From the NCBI RefSeq assembly GCF_008831285.2, contig NC_045142.1, forward strand, positions 16,495,354 to 16,559,353: a stretch of DNA of 64,000 nucleotides. The letters are read 5' to 3'. Positions within the stretch are counted from its first letter, which is position 1. Each line of letters begins with the position of its first letter. Both the position numbers and the translations under genes were made by a program. Below are positions 35,046 to 47,203 of the stretch, one piece after another. Below the pieces are notes generated by a model. It was not told the DNA's origin and made no database searches. It worked only from the letters and a program-made list of their open reading frames with translations. Origin of the DNA: Nymphaea colorata. Its lineage: Eukaryota > Streptophyta > Magnoliopsida > Nymphaeales > Nymphaeaceae.

Positions 35046-35326
35046 AATACCGTGTAATAGGGAACCGGGTCCGGAAATGGACCCAGTACCCATGGGCGTG
35101 GGAACCGAGGACGGGCTCGATTCCCTAGGCGGGTCTCTCTACCTCCCTCTTTTATTCTAATCACTTATTGTAATTGTTGATTAAGTGAATTAAGTTTTCT
35201 CTCTCCTAGGGTTGCGGTTTTGCCCCTAGGTTAGAGCTTCCCCGTGGTTTTTCACCTCGTTCCGATGTTTTCCACGTAAATCCTGTGTTTGTTTTTCTTT
35301 CTCTTCCTCCGCTGCGTGTTTCTACA
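35040..35326 (+). repeat. Second LTR of element D
   Basis: 287 bp. Differences from 27158-27444 are one base near 35076, one near 35085 and two near 35098. A purine tract precedes it and a primer site TTGTATCAGAGCC follows at 35327. Confidence 0.92.
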
Positions 35327-35447
35327 TTGTATCAGAGCCAAAATTGTGCTGTTTGGTTTCTTCGTTCGTGTGTGATTTAGGGTTTTTTTTTGGAACCCTA
35401 AGTCTGACCTTGCTGGAGTTCTATCTCCGACGTCGCCCTAAGTCCTG
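35327..35447 (+). repeat. Duplicated, truncated leader of element D
   Basis: Matches 27445-27565 (primer site and start of leader) with two substitutions seen. Identity ends after AGTCCTG at 35447. Exon 4 of XRCC2 ends at 35496, so the junction lies 48 bp into intron 4. Confidence 0.9.
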
Positions 35448-35495
35448 TTGCCCAAAGAAGTTTAGAATTATAGAATGGTACGAGGGCATAAGAAC

Positions 35496-35566
35496 CTGTC
35501 AATCATAAGATACAAAACGCCAACTCCATGAGCTTCGCTTTCCTTTTGCATTTGCCGTCGTATCGT
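35496..35566 (-). CDS. XRCC2: XRCC2 exon 4 (residues 175-197, Walker B)
   Basis: A 71-bp exon, too short to stand out as an open frame. It encodes TIRRQMQKESEAHGVGVLYLMID plus AG of a split serine codon. The hydrophobic strand LYLMI followed by Asp197 and Ser198 is the Walker B motif (human LLILDS). The acceptor is the tandem TAGCAG ending at 35567. Using the first AG would add one in-frame glutamine; I chose the second because it joins SLK directly to TIRRQ. The donor is GTTCTT at 35495, weak after the first two bases. The truncated end of a retrotransposon leader lies only 48 bp into the intron, at 35447. Confidence 0.9.
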
Positions 35567-37897
35567 CTGCTAGTCACACAAAAGTAGCCAACAGTGAGGT
35601 AAAAGAGCATCTAATCAATCAAGATAAAGTAGAAACTGTAGACTACTAGAAAATTATGACAAGCAAATTACTTAAATTAATGAATAATAGTACATGAGAA
35701 TACATCTATAATGGCAAGTAGGAATAAGCTACTAATCAGCTTGCATCATGGGTGTTGATTTGATCAACAAGCAACATATTTACAAAGATCCCTCTAAACA
35801 AGCAGCACTGCTTTTGCATGTTCTTATGGTATTAATATGTCAGCAATTTCTTCTGGATTAGGATTTAGTCCTGATCTGTAATCACAACACTCGAAAAGGA
35901 TCCTCTAAACAAGCAAGAACAAGGTTGCTTCAATATGCACACTGAATATTAATAATAAGTAAATAGCACCCAACACTGGAGTTGGCTCTCATCAGTTAAG
36001 TGTAAAAGTAACTTCTTGTTTCATTAATTAGAAATAGAAAAACAATCCTTCGCTGTACATCAGATATAGTTTGATAGGCTGGAAATGTGGGATTGAAAAT
36101 ACGTTTCTGGAAAATGTCCAGTAAAAGTAGAATGAGAAATTTTGCACCCATTGTATGTGTGATGGCGTTGGAAGAAGTTTCCTGTGAGATTTTTTCTCAG
36201 CTTGATGGCATGGAATGGAATACAACATTAGAGACAACAATGTTTCATACTGAAAAAGAAAAGGGGCCTATTCAACTTTGCAATTCCACCTAAATATTTT
36301 TCCACCTCATCCCATTCCCCTGCTTGAACTTGACCCTCGAAGTGTTTCATATTGAAAAAGAACCCAGATTCTTGTTCCAACCTAGTATGGGCAAGGAAGG
36401 ATTGCATTGATGTTGAACTAGTATTTTAAGGGCAATCCCAACTCCATTTTTCCTAATGCAGCCAGCACTTCGTGGTTAACAATGTGGTGTCAGGTGTGTA
36501 TCCTCTGTCAAAGCGCATGTCAGCACAAGCACATCACCTTGGGCTGCAAGATCACAGACGTTGGTGAAGAAGGTGAATGGCATTGAAGGTTTCCTAGTTC
36601 TGGATGTTTATGTGTGAGACTTCAAGCTAACCAGCACTCACGCACACCAACTCTTGGTGAAAGCCCAGCCTTCACTTAGAAACAGGGAAATTTCATTCTA
36701 TATTAGGGTTTTAATCCCTGCTCAGCTTTATACAAGCACTAAGTGGGTTGGGTTAGGCTCTCTAATTACCTTCCCCGACCTGTGTACTGGGTCCATTTAC
36801 CAACCCTCTAACCCACTCCCTAAGACTTCGGAACTTCACGCAGATTCAAGTAAAGCAGACGAAAGCAAACAACTCAGCTCAGACAGATGCCTAACAGTAT
36901 AAGATGATGCCACCAAAGGCCTGTAGGCTCCTTTGCAGTGGTCGAACCAATTCTCCCTAAACCAACCAATTCCACCCTCATGCCTGCAACCTGCACAAAG
37001 AGTATTTTACACCATCTGTACAAAAGCTTCCACATTTGAAGTGGTTAGGAAGAAAATCCCCACCACCACCGCCACCACCACTGGAGCAGATTATATGTTC
37101 CCTCTGAAGAGGGCAGAATCCCGCCACCACCAATAAGCACCACCACCACAACAGTTGTTTCTGCATAACCAGTACTCAGAATCAAAGAGAAGAGGAGGAG
37201 AAAATGCCTATGTTCCTCAGTCGTTACTCTCTGCCTCCTGCACTGAGACCCCACCGGCCACATTTGTCCCCAAATCATTGGTTTCCCACGAGAAGGAACA
37301 ACTCTGTCTTCCATACACCGAGACCCCACCAGCAGGTGATATTCGAGCATCATCTGACACTGCATCAGATTCACAGTCCTTTCCACATCCTGGCCTACGC
37401 TGCTGTCAAACTGGACAACTAGGAGGAAGCTGCGATGAAGCTGAGGCAGAAGCGATGCTCCTCTAACATCTATGTTTTTCGTCTCGGAAGTTTTGTCCCA
37501 TCCCAAGGGGTGGGACGAAATTTCTGAAAAAATGTTCCAACAAATCATCTGAATGGTAATAATTTTGATGCCATGTGTGATGTGTGGAGACCAAATTTGA
37601 AAAGTTGGATGTTTTTCCCACAGGTACAAGGTATTTCCTTCCCATCAAACATGCCCTCATAGAATGACAACAAAGAAGTACAAGAACAAGAAGCTTGCAA
37701 ATCCCAGACAGCCTTATTTCCAGCACTACAGATCCAAGTCTAATTAAAAATTGGCATCTTCCTCATGCCCAAGCCCAAAGCGCAAGAAAAAAGAGCAAAG
37801 AAAAAATTATGTCCAGACCCTTCCATGATACTAATTGGTAGAGGTAGGTTGCACAACGGAACCCTCATCTTCTTATCTAGATTCACCTTTCATTAAT
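35567..37897. other. Intron 3 sequence, mostly unassigned
   Basis: Non-coding DNA right of exon 4. It includes CCA/CCG-rich patches at 37055-37145. An imperfect palindrome at about 37488-37524 (GTCCCATCCC and GGGGTGGGAC around a short loop) could be the tip of a miniature element. I could not define a whole element. Confidence 0.4.
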
Positions 37898-38100
37898 TGT
37901 TGAAAGTGATGGACGTGAAACAAGAGAATCATCCTTCATTAACCCTAATCTCTACTTAAATAGAGATTAGTAAAAAATTACACAGCAGTCAAACTTATAT
38001 TACAAGGAAATACTAAAAGAGTACTACCAGTTAGTAAATATTTTAATCTACTAGCACAAACTTACAGATATTTCTCTCAATACTCCCCCTCAAGCTGGAG
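37898..38100 (-). mobile_element. Copia LTR remnant with purine tract
   Basis: On minus, GCTTGAGGGGGAG (38094-38082) is followed by TATTGAGAGAAATATC and an AT-rich LTR ending CACTTTCAACA near 37898. This is the purine tract and 3' LTR of an old Copia element. The pol part is not recognisable beyond the tract. Confidence 0.65.
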
Positions 38101-38987
38101 CATAAATATCTACCATGCTCTTCCGCTGTTACTGCCCAGTGATGAGCACAGGCGTTAGGGCTTAGGGAGGAGGATCGACTCTTCTCTTCCTTATGTCTCT
38201 ATATTCCAAGTGGTATGTTGCTTGATTTTTTAAGGGTGTCGATTCTCTCATCATAAAATGTACACATAGAGACTCAAATGACCATCATGGACATGGCAAT
38301 GGGTAAGCATTTCATCATCAGTGACTTATATATAAATTTTCTTTATCATATCATTAAGGCCATTAAAGCTGGATTCAGCCAATAATTCCAACATTCACCC
38401 ACCTAGCCTAATGATATGATCTTTGCCAACTATATATACAAACCGATGTAGAATACTTTATGAATAGACAGGCCGTAAATCTATGCAATTGATCCGTCCC
38501 TTAAGCTGTTGTTTCACCAAATTCTCATTTTTCAGATGGGAGAAAAACTTTATGCAAAATGCACAACAACGATTTTAAGAATTACATAAAATACTAAATT
38601 GTGATCACATAAAATTTAATGCATCCAACCAAGAGTCACAAATGATCCCCAAAACAATATGGCACCAATATATTAATAAGAGGACTAAAACAATTTCTCA
38701 TTGCTAATAGTTAATACATAACAAATGACTCTCAATCCTTTTCAAATACAAATAATGAAAAGGAAACTGTATGTATACAACTTCATTATCAGAATAAGAT
38801 CTTGCATGAACTTATGAAGCTCACTCTCATCAGATCTAAATGAAGTTATAAACCACATGACAAGTGCTAAAGTCTCGCATAGTATACTCCCTACCATTAG
38901 GAAAGCACATTCTCTCTTGCTTTTATGAGTAGTGAAGTAGGAGACAAATTCTTCCTTTCATGCTTATGAAGAATTCCATGGACACAC

Positions 38988-39445
38988 TGTAACAACCCAA
39001 CCCACTTCCAGGCTCGGGCCCCTGGTTCGGCGGATCCCAACCCGCCCCCTAGCAGTTTTGGCTCCAACCTGAAAAAGGCTAGGAACCAGGACAATCTTCT
39101 TATCAATGGCCTCCCTTTATAAGCCCTTGAAAATTCCTCACAATGTTTGATATGGGACTAAACTTCTGGGGTGTTACAATCCACCCCCTTAAGGCACACG
39201 CGTCCGCGCGTGTGGGACCCCAGGTCCGAGTGTTGAAACCTGCTCTGATACCACTGTAACAACCCAACCCACTTCCAAGCTCGGGCCCTTGGTTCGGCGG
39301 ATCCCAACCCGCCCCCTAGCAGTTTTGGCTCCAACCTGAAAAAGGCTAGGAACCAGAACAATCTTTTTATCAATGGCCTCCCTTTATAAGCCCTTGAAGA
39401 TTCCTCACAATGTTTGATATGGGACTAAACTTCTGGGGTGTTACA
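38988..39445 (-). mobile_element. TRIM element 2
   Basis: 458 bp, same family as TRIM 1. LTRs 38988-39178 and 39255-39445 are both 191 bp with five differences, all transitions. The 76-bp internal part carries the primer site TGGTATCAGAGCAGG (39253-39239) and a purine-rich tract CTTAAGGGGGTGGAT (about 39193-39179), both read on minus. Target duplications are CACAC (38983-38987 and 39446-39450). A TATAAA-type box lies in each LTR on minus. It lies in XRCC2 intron 3. Confidence 0.94.
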
Positions 39446-39639
39446 CACACACTCACAAAGTGCTATCAACTATAGTTTGACAAACTTCTCATGTCAAAAC
39501 AAGTTATTCAAATAACACTTAATCTTGTAGATTGTCCAAGGATAAAATGCCTCATATTTTAACTACATTATGTTGCCTATGCAACAAGCTAAGATACATC
39601 AGTTATAACTATCGTCTCTACTAAGAGCAGTGCATGTTT

Positions 39640-41100
39640 TGAATAAAGTGCCTACTAAAGATGTACCCAAAACTTTGTATTAGTTAATGACAGGTGGGAG
39701 ACCTTCCCTATCTTATATGCACATATGGGGATGTCCTGCTGAAGCTAAATTATATAACGGTATAACCCCCTTCAATCCTAGAACAACCAGTGGTTTTTTT
39801 TTTTTTTCCATAGGTTATGCAGAAAGATAGAAATGATACAAATTCTATTGTCTATCTCATTCACCTCATATTGTGGAAACAGATAAAAAAAAATTCTTGG
39901 AAGATGGTTCAATAGAATTAAATGCATTACAAAACCTCGAATTTGAAGAATTGCAAGATATAGGATAGAAACCTGCTGAAGAAAGCACTAAAGGATTCGA
40001 CTTTATCATATCTTATGATAATACAGAAATTGATCTGGAATGTAATGTGTCAAACTAAAATGAACTAGTTGTGGAACATGTTGATGAGCAAGAACAAGGT
40101 GTATAAGTTCAAGTTAAGTTTGTACTGTTACCTATTCGAAGATTAACTAGAATAAGGAAGAAAACCTATTATTCCACCTGACTATGTAGTGCATCTGCAT
40201 GAGTCTGATGATTTCATAAATATCGATGAAGATCCTTAGACATTTATGGAAGTTGTAGACGTACTAGATAAATTTCATGAAAGAAGAGCTGGACTCTATG
40301 GCTAAGAACCAGACGTGAAGTCTTGCCGAGCTGCCTGAAGGAGTAAAACTCATTATTATGTAAATAGGTCTGTAAGACCAAAGGAACTCCAAAAGCAACA
40401 TTGAAAGATACAAAGCAAGACAAGTTACAACTTACAATAGGGTTTATCCAGATGGAGGGCTTAGACTATAATGAGACATATTCTTCTGTCTCTGCTAAGG
40501 AGTCAGTGAGATTAATTCTTGCCCTAGTAGCTCAATTTGACTTACAGTCATGCCAGGTGGATGTTAAGACAAAATGAGGATCTAAATGAAGACATATATA
40601 TGGAACAACGTCAATGGTTTTCTGATAGCAATACAGATCATTTAGTTTTCAAGCTTAATAAGTCAATTTATGAACCTAAACAAGCCTCCTGACAAAGGTA
40701 TATCAAGTTTGCCAAAGTCATTGTGACTTTTTTGGGTTTACAGAAACATCATTGATTGATGTATATATCTTAAGGATAGTGGGAGCAAGTTCATAATTTT
40801 GACATTCTATGTTGGTGATATTCTGCTTGCAACTAATGATATACAGATGCTAACAGAAACCAAGCAATTTCTTGCATCTCATATTGCGATGAAAGATATG
40901 AGTGAGACATCTTATGTTCTCGGCATTGAGATTCGTTAGAACACTCTCTCTCAAACTACATACATCAATAAAGTGCTTAAGAGATATGGGCTAGAGAATT
41001 GTTCTCCTACTTCCATTCCTATAGCTAAAGGGAATAAATTGAGCCTAAATGATTGTTCATGTGACGAATATGAGTAGGCACAAATGGATAACAATCCATA
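39640..41100 (+). pseudogene. Very degenerate Copia pol
   Basis: Recognisable blocks in shifting frames: HIWGCPAEAKLYN near 39720, SGFFIGYAERSKGYKFY-like near 39790-39850, KFLEDG near 39900, then an RT with YNETYSSVSAKESVRLILALVAQFDL near 40470-40550, EDIYMEQRQWFSDS near 40595 and SIYEPKQAS near 40670. The YVDD region is lost to mutation. The wording matches a different Copia lineage from B and D. It carries many stops and is old. Confidence 0.7.
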
Positions 41101-41485
41101 TGCATTAGCAGTTGACGGTCTGCAATAAGTGCAGACTTGCAATAGGCATAATAGTTCCTATGTAGTTCGAGTCTTAGTTGTTAAGGCGTCCTAGGCGACG
41201 CATAGTCGTGGACTAGCTGTGAGTCTACAGCCCTCGCCTAAGTCCATGACTTATATATATAGGAATTGAAATCAGCCGGCTGCAGAATGTTGCAGGATCA
41301 CTGAACTTTTTAGAATTGTCGCTAAAACCACCTTGCAACAAAAGCATTATGAACAGCTTATGGTATACAACTGTTTATAGCGTTTTTAGCGATGTTTTAT
41401 GGTGTTTTTTTAGAGGTATATTTAAATATTTAGACATCCGGCAACATCCAGAACCCAACTGATTTCAAGTTTCCTACATACATAC

Positions 41486-41488
<3 letters not shown>

Positions 41489-41559
<71 letters not shown>

Positions 41560-41686
41560 GTCAACTTACAAGACAAACCCAAAACTTTCATAAGTTAAAC
41601 AATTCCAATTAACAACCCTGCTTAGCTACTTTTTTCCATTTTTTTCACATATTTCTTTTTTTCCAGTTTATTTAAAACAATATTGG

Positions 41687-41778
<92 letters not shown>
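41489..41778. repeat. AT and CA microsatellites
   Basis: (AT)n at 41489-41521, (CA)n at 41526-41551 and a long (AT)n of about 90 bp at 41690-41778. They lie in XRCC2 intron 3. Confidence 0.95.
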
Positions 41779-41780
<2 letters not shown>

Positions 41781-42168
41781 TAGTCAAAAACAACTTTCTT
41801 GGCTTGGGTTTTTCTCGGGTATAATACAGCGAGCTTGAAAAAGATGGGAAAACAGTAAATTCTTAAAAAAAAAACTAAAAATGATGGAAAAATAAAATAA
41901 GTGAGAAATTAATAACACAAACGTAAAAAAATAAGTAGAATTGCAACAAATAAAAATTAGAAATGAAAAAAACAGTTTGACGTTAAAAAACATGAAGAAA
42001 ATAAATAAAATGAAAAAAAGACAAAAAACGCGAAAGAACGTTTTGTCGCGATTTTTTCATTTTAACATTTTGTTAAAAAAGCGTCTTTTTTTAACTTTTA
42101 TGTGGATAATTTATTTATCACATTTTTTTGTTTTCTTTTAAAAAAAAAAGTGTTTTTTGTGACTATGC

Positions 42169-42189
42169 TCTCTCTCTCTCTCTCTCTCG

Positions 42190-42250
<61 letters not shown>
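42169..42250. repeat. CT then TA microsatellite
   Basis: (CT)n at 42169-42188 followed by (TA)n at 42191-42250. Confidence 0.95.
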
Positions 42251-42251
<1 letters not shown>

Positions 42252-43308
42252 CCATCGCCTGGATTGTTTTAAAAATCTGTCACTAAATCCCAAAAACTAC
42301 TGCTAAAAACCTTGAAAAACTGTGACCAACAAAAGCTGTTGCTAGTTGCTACTGCCCCTATTTCAACAGTTCTTAGCAACAGATTTTTAAAAGAAAAATT
42401 CATCCAGCATCACTACCTTCAGGCTGATTCCTACCCTGAAAGTCTAAATTCTTCCTGTTCTAACTTTTGGATTCGTCAGACGCTCATACGTTCCATACTC
42501 TGAATTCTTCCCAGTCTAACTTGTGGGTTCATCAGACACTAGTACATTCCATATTCACCCCTGCTTGTTATATGAAATTACTATTCTTACCCACAGTTTC
42601 AAATATCAGCCAACAAATCAAATTCTAAGTTGGAAAAGGGGCAGATAGTACATTTGCATTTTTTATTTTGTTTGTGGCAATATTGAACCAGCTGTTGTCC
42701 AGCTCAATAATGCCCTCTCAACGACAACAGCTCTTCCTTGTGACATTCAGTGCTTTTGTAGTGCTTTTCTTTGCTTCTCTTGTTCATTCAACAAAGCTTA
42801 TTTCTTCAATTTGTCTCTTAGTGCACATGAAGTGTTTATTTGTGTTTTGTTTCTTTGAACCTTCAGCAATCAGCCATAGTGCTCATTCTTGATTGTTTTT
42901 TTTAAGCTTTCCTGTGTCACTATCATCAGGTTTTATTCATCTATGATATATGCCTACACAAAATCAGGCAAAGACTCCAAACGTCCACACATAATGCTAT
43001 GCAATACCAACCACAAGCCTGTAAAAGTCACTATATGCCTCCGTATGTTACCAGTTTCTACATTTAGGTGAACAATCCAAGCATGTCCCTGTACAAGGTA
43101 GGTTAGGATAGTAACATATGCTGTATAAGGGAAGGGTGTGACAACTTGAATGTTTAACTACTAACATATACAACAACAATTAGCAATTAATAGATTAAGA
43201 TTATTGCAATTTACAAGAAAAGGTCATCTTATAAGGCTCACATAAGCAGATAATATTGCCACATAATGAGTAAGAAAGTCTTATTAAGTTCATATACGAA
43301 ATGATTGC
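42251..43308. other. Intron 3 sequence next to exon 3
   Basis: AT-rich DNA without a recognisable element. The only notable site is the GC donor of intron 3 at 43308-43307. Confidence 0.5.
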
Positions 43309-43469
43309 CTTGAGTGAAGCCAAAAATTCATAGCTGTTGTAGCAACGAATATACGAAAAGCGCCTCATGCAAGAAAAGTACACATCCTCATTAAAATGCA
43401 ATTGCTCAGCTAGTGGATCAAGATCCTCCAACAAACGCTGGTTTCCTCCAAAGGTAAAAGTAGAATTTC
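43309..43469 (-). CDS. XRCC2: XRCC2 exon 3 (residues 122-174)
   Basis: 161 bp. The acceptor is CTCTTCCAG before 43469. Two bases complete the split glycine codon, then 53 codons follow. The peptide runs NSTFTFGGNQ, then an acidic stretch LLEDLDPLAEQ, then DVYFSCMRRFSYIRC and YNSYEFLASLK. The last part corresponds to human [24 protein letters not shown]. No GT lies at the point where homology stops. The only join that keeps frame and family sequence is AAG|GCAATC at 43308-43307, a GC donor. If the GC site were not used, the raw frame would continue 20-odd residues with no family resemblance; a GTGAGC about 65 bp further on is the main alternative donor but would add unmatched residues. Confidence 0.85.
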
Positions 43470-46212
43470 CTGGAAGAGTAGAGATATTACAGCATAAACA
43501 TTAGAATTTATGAGTGAGTGTGTGTGTGTATATATATATATATAGATAGATACATATATGAGTGATTGGTAGATACCAGACCACTTAGGTAACAGATAAA
43601 ACGAGACCTCTTAAATTCATGTTAAAAAGTGTTTTAAACAAAATGTGAACCTTCTAACGTGTTCAGAAACACTAATTTAATATAAATCATGCTTTAGTTC
43701 AAGTCATTTTTGTAAAAATCAATGATTGTTATACTATCAAAATTTTTCCATTATAAGGGCCATTTATTTTTTGACTATTAAAAAAACATTATGTAAGTAA
43801 GAAAAGGACTAGCTTATGTTTCTCATCAAATCACTTTTAAGATCATATCTATAAGATTAGATTGCAAAAAAATATATTTTAATAATTAATTTTAATAAGT
43901 TTGGTTTTTGTTTTGTACCCAAGTGGCCTTGTTTTTACCAACTTTTGAGGTTCAATTTTGTTTTTTGTTGATGATTGCCCAAGTATATGTTGATTGAAAA
44001 AAGCTCTAGTTTGAGACTCTCTATTGTTCAAGTTCTCAAGAGTTTCTTCAATGCCTGATCTCAACCAGTCTCACCCCAACAAACAGCAGCCTTGTCCTCA
44101 CCTCCAAGCTTGATAAGTGCAACTACACCATTTAAGGACACTTGGAGAGATACAATCATAGGTCAAGGTCTTTGTAGATATTAATACAAGGCCCAATCCT
44201 GAATTTACACCTAAATTTCTCAAGGTTAATAATGGAGTAAGAAAGACCCCGATGAAGAAAAAACAAACAAAAAAAATCTAAATGATTATTATAAGAATTT
44301 GATGAGTGAAAAATGAAAATTGTACAGCTTTTAGCATGAAAGCATACGCGGTTCAAGCTAAAATTGTCTTTAATCTTCTTTATGATAAGAAAGCTAGTGA
44401 GACTTACAAATATCTACAGGACACATTTATAAAAAATATATAACCCATAAGTATTATCCAGAAGAAAGAATCGAAATATTAAATAAAAAGATAAAAGCAT
44501 GAGACAATATTTTATGGATTTATCGTTTGTATGGAATGAAGTATCTCAGCTCGAACTCAAATGGGGAGAAATTACCAGCACACTGACATGAGAGTTCAAG
44601 TTGAAGAAAAGAGATTCTTTACTTTTTTGTGAGGATTAAGACACAAAATTGAACATGTTAGAGCCTCTCAATCTCTTTCTTTCTGACAACCTATTCATGA
44701 AACTCTCACCAAACCTAGTAAACCTAGTGGAGAGGTAACAAGGGTCAACATGAACAAAGTCTGAATAGTGTGTTAAGCTAAATTGTCTAAAAATAAAGAT
44801 AAGGCTCGTGGCATCTAGACTGGAAAATTACATCAAACGCTATATACCACCACAGATCAACAACTACAACAATTGTCGAAAACAAGAAAAAGAATAGTTG
44901 CTTGCCAATTTCATAATGATCCCAATTGTTTTTGTCTCAATAAACCAAATTCATCCTGAAGTATTTTTCTGTACGACCCCAAAAAAACGTATCTACTGCT
45001 AAGGAAACATCTTAAAAGAATGAAAGCTCTATATTTCAAAAGTTGGATTCATACCAAAATCATGTTTAAATTTTTTTCCATTTCTCAAAGCTCATGCTAT
45101 AGTTGTGATGTGTACTTTCATTAAATATTGAGTGCATAGAAAATCAACTTTGACTATATAGATAATATGTGTATTCCAAGCTCTTCATTTTTTTACTGTT
45201 GTTCATTTGATTTCAAGAAATGCATTTAATAGAAAAAGTGGAATTGGAGGAGAAAAGCTGAAAATGAAACCATTGATTATTCTTCCTAGTTGAGATATTA
45301 AAATAGTGATTGAAATGATTCTGAAATTAATAATCTGAATCAAATCAATGAAGAAAATGTGGAAATGAATGTTGAGTAACGAACACCCATTGAAACAATT
45401 AACTACACTCGAAGAAAGAGAACCTAATTTTTAATACCAAGATCAACCATTAGATATTCGAAAATCGACAACCCACACGTCCAGAATCAGAGAGAACACC
45501 AAAAGTATGCACTAGGTTTTTATGACACATTTACCCCTAGACATAGAATTTGCCTACTTTCATATATCCCTAATATAAACTAACTTGTTATGATGAGCAT
45601 AAGGGTCATCATACATGTGACGAAAACATGGAGCAACTCACCCATATGAAAGAAAACCTTTAGTTGTAATCAGTTGATAGGTGCACTAATATCTCATAAT
45701 CTCAAATATTCCCTTAGTTTAGCATTTGTAAAATCATCATCTCTACATTTTCTCAAAAATCTGATTCTCATTGTTCTTGCAAACAGAACCAAATTGTTTT
45801 GTTATTAGTATCTGCAAGACATGATAAATGTGAACCCTTGCAACCAATCAACAAGCAAAATCCGTAACACAGCTTTCCACTCTTAAAAGGTTAGATGGTA
45901 TCTAGTTTTCTTTGACGAAAACATATTTCTTAAAATCTCAAATATTTTTAAATTAGCATTTATAAAATTCTATTTCTTGATATCAATAGTGTTATCAAAA
46001 ATCCAAATAAAAAGTCCCTCAAAAATTTATTTTTTAATTTCTTTAGATAATTCGTAAACACAGTTTAGCCCTCGCAAAGACCACCACATTGTAGTGCACA
46101 ATAGTCCACTTTTTGTACAATTTGGTAGGAGCTTTAAATTGCCACAATGAATTTTAAAAAATGTCATTGCCACCATGCTCCTTTTTATTATTCTAGTTTA
46201 AATAATTCTATC
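43470..46212 (+). pseudogene. Intron 2 DNA with possible degenerate Copia gag
   Basis: Mostly AT-rich. Around 44590-44690, EEKRFFTFL, a stop, then GLRHKIEHVRASQSLSF recalls the Copia gag block FLMGLNxxFxxxRxQIL. A weak NYTRRKR-like segment lies near 45400. Both are in shifting frames with stops. A (GT)(TA) microsatellite lies at 43522-43545. The rest is unassigned. Confidence 0.45.
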
Positions 46213-46475
46213 TGTTGACTTATGGTGTATTTGGGTCACCTATTCGGGTCTGGATCTGGACCCGATCCAATGTTACTTTTATGACCCTATTTAACCTGTG
46301 TAAACCCTAATTGTTAGTGAGTGAATAATATTCTAAGAGAGAGAGTGTCTGGTTGCTAGTGGGCACCAGTCCTCCTCACCCGTGGTTTTTTCCCTCTTGT
46401 TGAGGGGTTTTTCACGTTACATCTGTGTTCGTTCCTTGTTTCCTCGCTTTTACTGTTTCTACATGGTATCAGAGC

Positions 46476-47203
46476 TGAATAGTTTCTGAGTTTACTGTTC
46501 AGATTTGACGAAGAATCCCTCGACTCTATTTAGTGAAAGGCCCTCTGTTGCCGTGAAGTTCTGGTGGACACCGTCGACTCATGTTGTGACATCGCCCGAC
46601 GCTCTGCCTGGTATCTTCGCTCGAGCTCCTCCATTGCCCGAGCCCAACATCACCCGACGGTGTCCCTTCTGCTCCACTATCGCCCGAGGTCCTCTATCGC
46701 TCGCCTCTGTTAGCGTCTCGCTCCAACGACATCGCCTCCCGTGTCTGTCCTAGCATCGCCTCCATCGCCCGACGATCTGCTGTCTGCATCGCCCGCTACC
46801 CAGGCCCCTCAGTGTCTCTCCTAGTACGCTCTGTCTGTCAGTTCCTGTGGAGCTCTGATGCCTGCTGTTCTGCTGTCGTGGCCTGCCATGCGTGGGGTGC
46901 CATCGCCCCTACTCCCTGCTCGGTCGCTGCTCCCTGCTCCGCTGCTACATCCTCGTCTACTTCAGCTTGTGCCTCTGCTGCAGACGAGAGATGAGAGACG
47001 ACCCCTCTTCCCGTCTTTGCTCCCTGTCGCCGCCTCCCTACTGCTCCCCCTCTGGCCCGACTTCTTGTTCATCGTCTAAGAGACCGCCCACTTCTGTTGC
47101 ATCGTCCAGTTCTAGTGGTGCCTGTCATCGTTTCAGCAAGTAATCTCTCTCTGTTTTTTATCTTCCGCCCTGCTGTTTTGTGTTTGTTGTTGCGCCCTAA
47201 TTC
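46476..47203 (+). other. Leader of element G, CGCCCGA-rich
   Basis: GC-rich untranslated leader with many CATCGCCCGACG-like words, as in element F's leader (16190-16990). Several overlapping open frames reflect base composition and have no family match. Confidence 0.65.

Larger units (their letters stand above)
27158..35447 (+). mobile_element. Copia element D with nested E and extra truncated leader
   Basis: LTRs are 27158-27444 and 35040-35326, with four differences in 287 bp. A primer site variant, TTGTATTAGAGCC, follows the first LTR (27445-27457); the purine tract GAGGGGGAG ends at 35039. The right LTR is followed by a second primer site and about 120 bp of the same leader (35327-35447), which then stops abruptly. 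That means a tandem LTR-body-LTR-body arrangement lost its far end, so there is no right target duplication. Gag and pol are broken by several stops and frameshifts; element E interrupts RNase H. It is antisense to XRCC2 in intron 4 and closely related to B. Confidence 0.9.

Noticed and set aside
36480-36500. TGGTGTCAGG word like a primer site
   Set aside because: Too many differences from TGGTATCAGAGC and no LTR ends found next to it.
36087-37726. Short frames in intron 3 such as the His/Pro-rich ones near 37.0-37.6 kb
   Set aside because: Come from CCA repeats and lie on both strands; no known domain.
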